A DNA stretch of 64,000 bases from assembly GCF_001314325.1 (NCBI RefSeq), contig NZ_CP009429.1, forward strand, positions 3,348,501 to 3,412,500, given 5' to 3'. The stretch comes from Sphingopyxis macrogoltabida. Its GTDB lineage: Bacteria; Pseudomonadota; Alphaproteobacteria; Sphingomonadales; Sphingomonadaceae. The notes under the pieces are model-generated. The model did no database searches. It worked only from the letters and a program-made list of their open reading frames with translations, and was not told the DNA's origin. Of the stretch, positions 9,302-17,210 are shown piece by piece. Position 1 is the first letter of the stretch. Each line of letters starts with the position of its first letter. The position numbers were made by a program, and so were the translations under genes.

Positions 9302-10174
9302 ATGCGCCGCTTCGCCCATTTTGCCGCCCTCGACTGGTCCGGCGCGCGCGGGCCGCGACAGCGCGGGATTGCGCTGGCGGTGGCGAGCGGCGCCGATGCC
9401 CCGGCACTGGTACGGCCGGGACATATCTGGTCGCGCGGCGAGATACTGGACTGGCTCGAGACGATCGCAGCGACGGGTGAGGACATGCTGATCGGTTTCG
9501 ACTTTTCGGCCGCCTTCGCCTTTGCCGACCGCGGCGCCTATTTCCCGCTCTGGAACGAGAGCCCCGACCACCTGCCGGGGCTGTGGGCGCTGGTCGAGCG
9601 GCTGGCGGCAGGCGAACCGCATTATGAGATCGGCGCCTTCCTCGCGCATCCGGAGGCGCGCCGCCATTTCCGCCACGCCCGCGGCGACACCGGCGACCTG
9701 TTCGAGCCCGGCGCCGGGCGGCTGCGCCTCGTCGAGCAGCATCAGCGTGCAACGAAACAGGCGGCGAGCGTCAGCAATTTCAACCTCGTCGGCGCGGCGC
9801 AGGTCGGCAAGGCCAGCCTCGCGGGGATGCGGCTGCTCCACCGGCTCCGCGGGCGCATCCCGCTCTGGCCGCTCGACCCGGTGCCCACGCAAGGCCCGCT
9901 GCTCGTCGAAATCTACACCAGCCTTGCGGCGCGCGCCGCCGGGATGGCCGCGGGGCGCAGCAAGATCCGCGACGGCGCCGCGCTCGACGCGGCCCTCGCC
10001 GCGCTCGGCTCGCCGCCCGCCGGCATATGCGGCCCGGTCAGCGACCACGCCAGCGACGCGCTGCTCGCCGCCGCCTGGCTCCGCACCATCGCGCCCGCGC
10101 CGGCGAGCTGGTCCCCTGCCCCGCTGACCGACGAGCTTGCCCGTACCGAAGGCTGGACCTTCGGCATCGTCTGA
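9302..10174 (+). CDS. DUF429-like RNase H-fold protein of unknown function
   Basis: 290 residues. Spaced acidic motifs resemble the RNase H-like fold of DUF429 proteins: ALDWSGA near residue 10, LIGFDFS near residue 64, LVEIYTS near residue 203 and SDHASDALLAA near residue 245. This D...D...E...D layout suggests a metal-dependent nuclease or an inactive relative, but no activity can be assigned. It begins 80 bases from the start of the divergent nfu gene. Recognition of the family is tentative. Confidence 0.7.
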   Translation: MRRFAHFAALDWSGARGPRQRGIALAVASGADAPALVRPGHIWSRGEILDWLETIAATGEDMLIGFDFSAAFAFADRGAYFPLWNESPDHLPGLWALVERLAAGEPHYEIGAFLAHPEARRHFRHARGDTGDLFEPGAGRLRLVEQHQRATKQAASVSNFNLVGAAQVGKASLAGMRLLHRLRGRIPLWPLDPVPTQGPLLVEIYTSLAARAAGMAAGRSKIRDGAALDAALAALGSPPAGICGPVSDHASDALLAAAWLRTIAPAPASWSPAPLTDELARTEGWTFGIV

Positions 10175-10255
10175 CGCTTTTTCGAGGGGGCGCATTTTAT
10201 GGCGATCGGATGTTTCCATCCGGCCGGAAAATGCTCTAGGGGGCGCAAATGGCGC

Positions 10256-10331
<76 letters not shown>

Positions 10332-10376
10332 GTTCCGCCTCTTCGCCATAGACCTCTGCTGCGGCGGCCGCCCCGA

Positions 10377-11168
10377 CTAGGCAGGCTGGCGCCAGCGGTA
10401 GGTGACGTTCACGCGTTCGGACAGCAGCAGATAGGGCATCCACACGACGATGCTGATGAACGCTTTCTGGAGGTTGCTGGTCAGCAGCGGGACGATCGCC
10501 GCCGCCACCTCGGCCGGCAGATGGGGGGCGCCGCTGACATATTCGGCGATGGAAATCTGCGAGGCAACGTCGACACCCCACGTCAGCAACAGCATGCGCG
10601 GGAAAAACGGCATCCGGCGGAGCGCCATGAAGAAGCAGAGCGCATAGAGGAAATTCATGACGATCAGGTCGGTCGCCATCGCGAAATAAATCATCTGGCC
10701 CCAGACCGGCGACGATCCGGTCATCGCCGGTACCCCCGCCATGAATTCGGCAGTGCGGACGGGGATATTGAGCAGCATGCCGAGCAGCAGCGACGCCATG
10801 ACCCCGACCGGGCCAAAGGCGGGATGATCGCGCGCCGCCAGCGCATTCAGCGGGCGCCAGTTGCCGAAGCGCGCAAGGCGGATTTCGGGCTGCGCAAAAT
10901 CGGTGCCGCGCGGGAACAGTGCGTTCGCCGCCCAATAGGCGAAGAAAGGGCTGGCGAGGATCAGCATGTGCGGAACGAACAGCACCAGCATCGAGGTCAG
11001 GCCGGTCGCTGGCGTCGCCGGGAACGCCATGCGCGCGAAACAGATCAGCGCAACGACGACGGTCCAGCCGAGCAACAATGCGCGAACCTTGTTCTCCAGC
11101 GGCGCGACGAAGCGCACGCTCTGGCGGAACAACCGCTCTCTCACCGTCCGGATGGCCGCGCTGGTCAT
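10377..11168 (-). CDS. Multi-pass membrane protein, DUF2569-like
   Basis: 263 residues with about six hydrophobic segments (roughly residues 30-50, 58-85, 120-140, 158-185, 195-215 and 228-248). The C-terminal stretch VVWMPYLLLSERVNVTY resembles the PY..SERV ending of DUF2569 membrane proteins, but the match is only by eye. There is no catalytic motif. Its 3' end lies 45 bases from the tRNA on the opposite strand; the stop region overlaps no terminator-like structure. Function unknown. Confidence 0.65.
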   Translation of the reverse strand: MTSAAIRTVRERLFRQSVRFVAPLENKVRALLLGWTVVVALICFARMAFPATPATGLTSMLVLFVPHMLILASPFFAYWAANALFPRGTDFAQPEIRLARFGNWRPLNALAARDHPAFGPVGVMASLLLGMLLNIPVRTAEFMAGVPAMTGSSPVWGQMIYFAMATDLIVMNFLYALCFFMALRRMPFFPRMLLLTWGVDVASQISIAEYVSGAPHLPAEVAAAIVPLLTSNLQKAFISIVVWMPYLLLSERVNVTYRWRQPA

Positions 11169-11667
11169 GCAAAGCTTCTCCTGCCTCGATGCTTATGTAA
11201 AACGGCCATGGTTAACAAATGATTTGAGATCGGATCGGTTGCAGCGACGCGCAGCACCCTGCGGTCGGCGCGATCGGCGGAACAGGGCAGGTTTCGCGAA
11301 CCCTGCGGCGAAAAGCATCGCGGTAACGGGCGGTTACGAATCGCCGCCGCGACTCGCGATCGAATCAACAAATATGAAGTTTAAATGACGTTAAAGTTGA
11401 AAATGGTTAATGCAAAATAGTCGCCAAGTGCCTCATAACATAGGTTAATATTCTGTTGACCATCGGGGGCAAAAGCGATTGAATCAACTGGTTCCTGAGG
11501 GGGGACCGCATTGACAGGTTGAGCCGGCGCAAGCCGCAGTTTCGAAACCGGGTCGCGTCGGTTCTTATGCACTCCTTTCCTCGGGAAATGTCTGGCCGCC
11601 TCCATGGGGGGGGAGGGCAGACATCGCCGCTTTCCCTTGACCCGGAGGCGGTAACAGGAGTCAGACC
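11169..11667 (+). other. Gene-free leader upstream of the pilus locus
   Basis: About 500 bases with no convincing gene. A+T content rises between 11360 and 11500, where several TTAA words occur (for example around 11390, 11407 and 11446). A candidate promoter is listed separately at 11445-11484. A GC-rich stretch with a run of G at 11606-11614 follows. The segment ends in a strong ribosome binding site (AGGAG, 11656-11660) placed 7 bases before an ATG. I read it as the original promoter and 5' untranslated leader of the Flp/Tad locus. Confidence 0.5.
11445..11484 (+). promoter_or_regulatory. Candidate promoter with CtrA-like box
   Basis: TTAA-N7-TTGAC at 11445-11460 is one base off the alphaproteobacterial CtrA consensus TTAA-N7-TTAAC. 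It overlaps a possible -35 (TTGACC, 11456-11461) that is 17 bases from a weak -10 (TTGAAT, 11479-11484). In Caulobacter, CtrA controls pilus genes, which makes the location meaningful. This is pattern matching only. Confidence 0.35.
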
Positions 11668-11691
11668 ATGAAGAAGGTCGCGTCCGTCAAG
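11668..11691 (+). pseudogene. 5' stub of a gene cut by the insertion sequence
   Basis: An ATG with an excellent ribosome binding site (AGGAG 7 bases upstream) starts a reading frame MKKVASVK that is interrupted after eight codons by the left end of the insertion sequence and stops at 11700. The rest of this gene is not found on the far side of the element. It may be the start of a first pilin gene or the displaced original start of the pilin gene; both are inference. Confidence 0.45.
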
Positions 11692-11725
11692 GTGGTGTAA
11701 TTTCGGCTGTGGCCGTGGGCCATCG

Positions 11726-12940
11726 TCAGGCGGCTTTGGCGGTGATGTGTAGGGGCTGATTTTCCTCCTCGATCATGGGTTGGTTGAGTTCGGCCATGCC
11801 TTCGATCTGCATGTATCGGTGCTGGAGCTGCCACTCGTCGTTCTGCTCCATCAGCACAGCCCCGACGAGGCGGATGATGCTGTCTTCGTTCGGGAAGATT
11901 CCGACGACGTCGGCGCGGCGCTTGACCTCCTTGTTGAGCCGCTCGAGCGGATTGGTTGAGTGTAACTTCGTGCGGTGCTGGGTGGGAAAGCCGGTGTAGG
12001 CGAGCACGTCGGTTTCGGCCTCGTCCATGCAGGCGCCGAGCTTGGGCCAACGGGTGCGCAACTGGTCGGCGACCTGTCGCCAGACCTGCGTTGCGCTTTT
12101 CTGATCGGGCTGCAGGAAGACCTGGCGGATCGCGGCGGCGACGACAGTGTTCTGGCCCTTGGGCACATAGGACAGGGCATTGCGCATGAAGTGCACCCGG
12201 CAGCGCTGCCAGGTGGCGCCCATGACGCGGGTGATCGCGCCCTTGAGGCCCTCGTGAGCATCGGAGATGACCAGCTTCACGCCGGTAAGACCGCGCCGAA
12301 CAAGGTCCTTCAGGAAGTCGGACCAGAAGACCTCCGCTTCCGAGGGGCCGATATGCAGGCCGACGATCTCGCGCCGGCCCTCGGTGTTGACGGCCATGGC
12401 GATTATTGCGGCAACGCTGATGATCCGCCCGCCTTCGCGTACCTTGAGATAGGTGGCATCGAGCCAGAGATACGGCCATTCGCCGGTGAGCGGGCGTTTC
12501 AGAAAGGCATGGACGCGCTCGTCAATGTCCTTGCAAAGCTTGGAGACGGTGGACTTGGAGATGCCGGTCATGCCCATGGCCTGGACGAGTTCATCGACCC
12601 GCCGGGTGCTGACCCCGCCGATCCACGCTTCCTGGATCACCGCAACCAGCGCTTTCTCGACCATCTTGCGGGGCTCAAGGAAGCCCGGAAAGTAGGACCC
12701 AGCACGCAGCTTGGGGATTTTCAGGTTCAGCGTGCCTACCCGGGTATCCAGCGAACGGTCGCGATAGCCGTTGCGCCAGGTCGCGCGCTCGCTGCTGCGT
12801 TCGTGGCGACCCGCGCCGATCAGGCCATCAACGTCGGCCTCCATGATCAGCTGCAGCACGTTCTCGGCGATGGTGCGCAAAAAATCCGGTTGGCCGCCCT
12901 TCGCAGCAAGCTCTTCGATCAGTAATCTGTCCTCGGTCAT
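11726..12940 (-). CDS. IS256-family DDE transposase (mutator type)
   Basis: 404 residues, full length for the family and with no internal stop, so it may be active. The catalytic triad is D161 (WLDATYLKV), D227 (VISDAHEG) and E333 (STNPLERLNKEVKRR). The N-terminal DNA-binding part contains ERATWRNGYRDR. The start at 12940 has GAGGAG 6 bases upstream; an upstream in-frame extension to 13057 runs across the palindrome and is not credible. It is transcribed opposite to the pilus genes. Confidence 0.93.
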   Translation of the reverse strand: MTEDRLLIEELAAKGGQPDFLRTIAENVLQLIMEADVDGLIGAGRHERSSERATWRNGYRDRSLDTRVGTLNLKIPKLRAGSYFPGFLEPRKMVEKALVAVIQEAWIGGVSTRRVDELVQAMGMTGISKSTVSKLCKDIDERVHAFLKRPLTGEWPYLWLDATYLKVREGGRIISVAAIIAMAVNTEGRREIVGLHIGPSEAEVFWSDFLKDLVRRGLTGVKLVISDAHEGLKGAITRVMGATWQRCRVHFMRNALSYVPKGQNTVVAAAIRQVFLQPDQKSATQVWRQVADQLRTRWPKLGACMDEAETDVLAYTGFPTQHRTKLHSTNPLERLNKEVKRRADVVGIFPNEDSIIRLVGAVLMEQNDEWQLQHRYMQIEGMAELNQPMIEEENQPLHITAKAA

Positions 12941-13020
12941 CGGGAACTCCTCTTCGTCACGGTTGAAGTGTGCAAACTCCACCATAACGATGAACCCGGT
13001 GGCCACCAGCGACGCCGCAT

Positions 13021-13050
13021 TCCGGGGTGGGGCATGCCCCACCCCGGAAT
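13021..13050. repeat. Perfect 30-bp palindrome inside the insertion sequence
   Basis: Two 15-base arms, TTCCGGGGTGGGGCA and its exact complement, meet without a loop. It lies between the right terminal repeat and the transposase start, so it would be in the transposase promoter/leader. Such a structure could limit read-through into the transposase gene or act as a binding site, or block transcription leaving the element. Confidence 0.7.
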
Positions 13051-13098
13051 ACACCATCGCCTACACCGGAAATTACACCACGAGCGCGGACGCTAACC

Positions 13099-13281
13099 AT
13101 GAAGAATTTTCTGAAGAATTTCGTGCGTGACGAAAGCGGCGCTTCGGCCGCTGAATATGTCCTCATCCTCGCAATCGTCGGTTCGGCTATCGCCGCTTCG
13201 GCCGTTGCTCTCGGCGACTCGATCGGCGGGGCGATGGATAAAGCCAAAGCCACGATCGATGGCTACGATTACGCACCCTAA
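13099..13281 (+). CDS. flp: Flp-type IVb pilin
   Basis: 60 residues. It has a short basic leader (MKNFLKNFVRDESG), then the hydrophobic Flp helix ASAAEYVLILAIVG. The conserved Glu-Tyr pair follows the predicted prepilin cleavage site after Gly14. It forms the Flp pilus fibre after processing by CpaA. The start at 13099 has only a poor ribosome binding site (GGA 8 bases upstream), and the native upstream region has been replaced by the insertion sequence 16 bases away. Expression may therefore be lowered or driven from the element. Confidence 0.9.
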   Translation: MKNFLKNFVRDESGASAAEYVLILAIVGSAIAASAVALGDSIGGAMDKAKATIDGYDYAP

Positions 13282-13293
13282 ATATCCGAATTT

Positions 13294-13334
13294 ATTGGTC
13301 GGATGCTGTTGAGGCATCCGACCAATATTGTTTT
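13294..13334 (+). terminator. Attenuating terminator between flp and cpaB
   Basis: A perfect 13-bp stem (ATTGGTCGGATGC at 13294-13306, its complement at 13314-13326) with a 7-base loop is followed by ATTGTTTT. It sits directly after the pilin gene and before the assembly genes. Partial termination here would give much more pilin than assembly machinery. Confidence 0.7.
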
Positions 13335-13354
13335 AGGTCAGTGGGGGCGGACCA

Positions 13355-14305
13355 ATGTTTGCGGGTAGGAACGGGATAGTTGTCGGTGCGGCAGTCGTAT
13401 TGGGCTTGTTCGTCGTATTTCTGGCGAATTCCTTTTTCAGCGGCGTGGAAAGACAACAGAAGCTGCAAGCCGAGCAATCGCAGCTCGTTCAGGTTCTCGT
13501 TGCGTCGCAGCCTTTGGATTTCGGTTCCGTCCTGACCCCCGAGAATACAAGATTGGTGCCCTGGCCGGCGGGCTCCCTGCCCGAAGGCGCCTTCAAGACG
13601 CCAATCGGCGTCATAAACAACCCCCGCGGACCGCGCGTCGCGCTGCGCCCGATTGCCATCGGTGAGCCGATCCTTGCTTCCAAAATCAGCGGCATCGGGG
13701 GCCGGGCTGCCGTCTCGGCTTTGCTGCCTGACGGCATGCGTGCGGTCGCGGTCGGCGTTAACGCGGTGACCGGGGTCGGCGGCCTCGTGACGCCGGGCGA
13801 CGTCGTCGATGTGCTGGTAACCCGTGAAATGGGCGGCCAGGATGCCAACGACAAAGACCAGATGACCGACATCGTGCTCGAAAAGGTCCGGGTGATCGCG
13901 ATCGATCAGGTTTCCGACGAAGACAAGACCGACCCCAAGGTCGCGAAGACCGCGACGCTGGAGGTCGATGCGGTCGGCGCGCAGAAACTCGCCTTGGCCA
14001 CCGAGATCGGAACGATCTCGCTCGCGCTGCGCAATGTGACGAGCATCGAGGATGGCGCGAACATGACGGTGACCCAACAGGATCTGGGCAGCGGCTGGCT
14101 CTCGGCGCCGCGGCGCTCGCAAAACCAGCCTTCCCCCGGCCTCGCCGGCCTGCCGCCGGGCTTCCTGAGCGAAGCGCCGATGGCCGCGCCGCGCTATGCC
14201 GCACCGCGCGCACCCGCCGCGCCGCCGCGCCCCGCCGGTCCGTCGGTCGAAATCGTGCGCGGCACCACGCCGACAACCTATGAGGTCAAACGCCATGGCT
14301 CGTGA
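13355..14305 (+). CDS. cpaB: Flp pilus assembly protein CpaB
   Basis: 316 residues. One N-terminal membrane anchor (about residues 8-28) is followed by the SAF domain (VLVASQPLDFGSVLTPEN, about 48-110) and the RcpC/CpaB domain. The C-terminus is Pro/Ala-rich. CpaB is periplasmic and works with the secretin CpaC. The ATG at 13355 is a start with modest upstream purines. The 3' end overlaps the cpaC start by 11 bases, so the two are coupled. Confidence 0.92.
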   Translation: MFAGRNGIVVGAAVVLGLFVVFLANSFFSGVERQQKLQAEQSQLVQVLVASQPLDFGSVLTPENTRLVPWPAGSLPEGAFKTPIGVINNPRGPRVALRPIAIGEPILASKISGIGGRAAVSALLPDGMRAVAVGVNAVTGVGGLVTPGDVVDVLVTREMGGQDANDKDQMTDIVLEKVRVIAIDQVSDEDKTDPKVAKTATLEVDAVGAQKLALATEIGTISLALRNVTSIEDGANMTVTQQDLGSGWLSAPRRSQNQPSPGLAGLPPGFLSEAPMAAPRYAAPRAPAAPPRPAGPSVEIVRGTTPTTYEVKRHGS

Positions 14306-15749
14306 TTATCGCCGCGGCGCCCTGCGCCTGATCCTGCTGCCGCTGGCCTTCGCGGCCGCGCTGCCCGCCGCACACGCGCAAATGAGCAGCGCCGGAATCC
14401 ATGCCGGCCAGCTCGATGTGCCGCTGAACAAGAGCCAGACGGTGACGCTCGACCGTCCCTTTGGCCGCGCGATGATCGGGTCCGACGAGATCGCCGACAT
14501 CATGCCGATCTCCGACCGCTCGATCTATGTTCTCGGCAAGAAGATGGGGACGACCAGCCTGACCGTCTACGACAAGGGCGGACGCGTCATCACCATCGTC
14601 GATGTCGCGGTCGGCCCCGACGTGCTGTCGCTGCGCCGCCAGCTTTCCGAACTGATGCCCGGCGAGCCGATCGACGCGCGCATCTCGAACGATGCGGTCG
14701 TGCTGTCGGGCGTCGTCAGCAGCGCCTCCGCGGCGCAGAACGCGGTGCAGATCGCCGGGACTTATGCCGGCGAGAAGGTCGTCAACATGATGGGGATCGG
14801 ATCGAGCCAGCAGGTGATGCTGGAGGTCCGCTTTTCGGAGATCAACCGCCAGACCGGCAAGGAAATCGGCGTCAGCGGCTTTTTCCGCAACGGATCGGGC
14901 AGCTTCGATGGCGCGATCGGCAACGGCGCGTCGCTGATCCCCGATGTCGATACCGGCAACGGCGTACTGAAGCTGGGGTCGATCACCGACAGCTTCGGCA
15001 TTTTCCGCAAGAGCTTCAATGTGGCCGGGCTCGACATATTGGGCGTGCTCGACAGTCTCGAGAAGAAGGGTCTGGCCAAGACGCTCGCCGAACCGACACT
15101 CGTCGCGCTGTCGGGCGAAAAGGCGAGCTTCCTCGCCGGCGGCGAATTTCCCATCCCCGTCGTTCAGGGCGGTGGTGGCATCGGTGGCAACAATGGCGCA
15201 AGCATCACGATCGAGTTCAAGCCATTCGGCGTCAGCCTCGGCTTCACCCCGACGATCCTCGCCGACGGGGTGATCAACATGATCGTCGAGCCCGAAGTCA
15301 GCTCGATCGATCCCAATAATTCGATCGTCCTCAACGACATCACCATCCCCGGGCTGCAGACGCGCAGGGCATCGACGACGCTCGAACTGCGCGACGGCGA
15401 ATCCTTCGCCATCGCGGGGCTGATCCGGCAGGATTTCGCAACCACGGTGCGTCAGGTGCCGCTGCTCGGGTCGATTCCGATCATCGGTTCGCTGTTCCGC
15501 TCGTCGGGCTTCAAGCGCGGCGAGACCGAGCTGCTGATCGTCGTCACGCCGCGCCTCGTCCAGCCGATCCGGCCGAACCAGGTCGCGCTGCCCACCGAAC
15601 GCGTCGGCGATGCGAAGGAACTCGACCTGTTCCTGCTCGGCCGCACCGACGGCGCGGTGCCCGCCGTGCCGCCGATCGACCAGACCGCGCCGCCGGCGAA
15701 GCCGCGCGCCCCGGCGACTGCCCAGGAAGGAAGCGATTATGAATATTGA
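14295..15749 (+). CDS. cpaC: Flp pilus outer-membrane secretin CpaC
   Basis: 484 residues. A signal peptide ends near residue 30 (AHAQ). A BON-like N-terminal domain (SLRRQLSELMPGEPIDARI region) is followed by the type II/III secretin domain with VVQGGGGIG and the family motif VPLLGSIPIIGSLFRS near the C-terminus. It forms the outer-membrane channel for the Flp pilus. The start overlaps the cpaB end by 11 bases; an upstream extension into cpaB is not credible because it would lose the signal peptide position. Confidence 0.94.
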   Translation: MARDYRRGALRLILLPLAFAAALPAAHAQMSSAGIHAGQLDVPLNKSQTVTLDRPFGRAMIGSDEIADIMPISDRSIYVLGKKMGTTSLTVYDKGGRVITIVDVAVGPDVLSLRRQLSELMPGEPIDARISNDAVVLSGVVSSASAAQNAVQIAGTYAGEKVVNMMGIGSSQQVMLEVRFSEINRQTGKEIGVSGFFRNGSGSFDGAIGNGASLIPDVDTGNGVLKLGSITDSFGIFRKSFNVAGLDILGVLDSLEKKGLAKTLAEPTLVALSGEKASFLAGGEFPIPVVQGGGGIGGNNGASITIEFKPFGVSLGFTPTILADGVINMIVEPEVSSIDPNNSIVLNDITIPGLQTRRASTTLELRDGESFAIAGLIRQDFATTVRQVPLLGSIPIIGSLFRSSGFKRGETELLIVVTPRLVQPIRPNQVALPTERVGDAKELDLFLLGRTDGAVPAVPPIDQTAPPAKPRAPATAQEGSDYEY

Positions 15750-16002
15750 TCGTCGCATCGCCGCCGCAGCCGGGCTCGCGCTGATCGCGGCGGGCTGTAC
15801 CCCGACCGATGCCACCTTCGGCAATGCAGTGCGGCAGACGATGGCGGCGCAGGTCGTCAATCCCGACCCGCAATATGACGATCCGGTCCCGACGACCGAG
15901 GGAGCCAAAGGGGCCGAGGCGGTCGAGCGCTACCGGACGGACAAGGTGAAGCAGCCCGACACGATCCGCACGACCGACACCGACACCGGCTCGCCGCGAT
16001 AA
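15739..16002 (+). CDS. Small lipoprotein of the pilus locus (CpaD position)
   Basis: 87 residues. A short basic start and hydrophobic core end in the lipobox LIAAGC, so the mature protein would be lipid-anchored at Cys22 or nearby. The rest is hydrophilic, with FGNAVRQTMAAQVVNPDP and a Thr/Asp-rich tail. It sits where cpaD usually sits, between the secretin and CpaE, but is far shorter than typical CpaD. It overlaps cpaC by 11 bases and has AGGAAGG upstream. A pilotin-like role for CpaC is inferred only from position. Confidence 0.75.
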   Translation: MNIDRRIAAAAGLALIAAGCTPTDATFGNAVRQTMAAQVVNPDPQYDDPVPTTEGAKGAEAVERYRTDKVKQPDTIRTTDTDTGSPR

Positions 16003-16018
16003 GACGAGGGGTGGTTCC

Positions 16019-17206
16019 GTGGGCAAGAATATCGACATGGGACCTGCCGCCAGCGATGGATTTCTGCGCTTGAACTGCAAGATCAAACTGCTGATCTCCG
16101 ACGAGGAATTCGGACGGTCGGCGCTCTCCCGCGACGAGTTTTCGGATCTGTCCTTCGAACTGGTCAGCCTCGGCGCCGATGCGCCGGTGCGGCCCGACAT
16201 GATCGGCGATGCCGAATTGCTGGTCGTCGAGCTGCACGCCGGCGACCCGCGCTCGATGCAGCGGCTGACCGCGCTGCGCGCCCGCTATCCTGCCATACCG
16301 CTGATCGTCGCGATGCGCGACGGCGACCTCGCCACCACGCGCGCGCTGATCCGGCAAGGCGTCGACGATGTCATCGCGCTGCCGATCCAGCGCGCCGAAT
16401 TCGACGACGCCGTCAACAATCTGCTCGCCGCAACGGCAAAGGAAGCGACGCGCGAAGCAGGACTGGCGCCGGTCATCGCGGTGGCGCAAAGCGTCGGCGG
16501 GATCGGCGCAACGACGGTCGCGACCCACCTCGCCCACTATCTCGGCGCGATCGGCGAAGGCGGCTGCTGCCTCGTCGACCTCGATCTCCAGTTCGGCAAT
16601 GCCGCCTCCTATCTCGGCCGTTCGTCGGGGCTGACGATGGACGACCTGCTCGACGCCGGGACGCGCGCCGATGGCGAATTGCTGCGCACCGTCGCGGCGG
16701 CCGACGAAGGTATCGCGGTGATCGCGGCGCCCGAAAAGATCGCGCCGCTCGAGGCGGTCGAAGTCGACCAGCTCATGCGCGTGCTCGACCTTGCCCGGCG
16801 GCAATATGGCCATGTCGTGCTCGACCTGCCCGGCAACTGGGCGAACTGGACGCTGTCGGCGATCGACAAGGCCGACCTGATCCTGCTCGTCGTCGATCTG
16901 TCGATCGGCAGCCTGCGCCAGGCGCGGCGGCGGCTGACCCTGTTCGAGGAAACGGGCATCGACCCGGCGCGCATCCGGATCGTCGCCAATCGCATCGAAA
17001 AGCGGATGTTCCGGACGATCGGGGTACAGGACGCCGCCGACGCGCTGCACTACCCCGTCTTCGCGACCGTCCACAGCGACTATGCCGTCGTCCAGTCGGC
17101 GCAGGATCAGGGCGTGCTCGTCGGATCGATCGCGCGCAAGAACAAGGTCGCTGCCGATCTGGCCGCGCTGGCGGAACAGGTCGTCGGCGCACTGGGCGGG
17201 GGCTGA
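16019..17206 (+). CDS. cpaE: Pilus assembly ATPase-like protein CpaE/TadZ
   Basis: 395 residues. An atypical receiver domain (about residues 20-145) is followed by a ParA/MinD-type ATPase domain with a deviant Walker A, SVGGIGATTVATHLA, in which Ala replaces the usual lysine as in other CpaE/TadZ proteins. CpaE positions the Tad machine at the cell pole. The start is a GTG at 16019 with GAGGGG upstream. Confidence 0.92.
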   Translation: MGKNIDMGPAASDGFLRLNCKIKLLISDEEFGRSALSRDEFSDLSFELVSLGADAPVRPDMIGDAELLVVELHAGDPRSMQRLTALRARYPAIPLIVAMRDGDLATTRALIRQGVDDVIALPIQRAEFDDAVNNLLAATAKEATREAGLAPVIAVAQSVGGIGATTVATHLAHYLGAIGEGGCCLVDLDLQFGNAASYLGRSSGLTMDDLLDAGTRADGELLRTVAAADEGIAVIAAPEKIAPLEAVEVDQLMRVLDLARRQYGHVVLDLPGNWANWTLSAIDKADLILLVVDLSIGSLRQARRRLTLFEETGIDPARIRIVANRIEKRMFRTIGVQDAADALHYPVFATVHSDYAVVQSAQDQGVLVGSIARKNKVAADLAALAEQVVGALGGG

Positions 17207-17210
17207 GCGC

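Larger units (their letters stand above)
11692..13082 (-). mobile_element. IS256-family insertion sequence
   Basis: About 1.39 kb bounded by imperfect terminal inverted repeats of about 26 bp. The outermost GTGGTGTAATTTC at the left end (11692-11704) is matched exactly by the complement of the right end (13070-13082). It carries one transposase gene on the minus strand. No matching 8-9 bp target duplication is visible: the left flank is CCGTCAAG and the right flank is GAGCGCGG. This suggests an adjacent deletion, recombination between copies, or decay of the duplication. Confidence 0.88.

Noticed and set aside
11381..11605. A 74-codon minus-strand frame in the pilus leader
   Set aside because: No ribosome binding site, no recognisable product, and it covers the candidate promoter region.
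13027..13098. Extended start of the pilin gene inside the insertion sequence
   Set aside because: The extra 24 residues come from the palindrome and terminal repeat of the element. Flp pilins start with a short basic leader, which matches the ATG at 13099.
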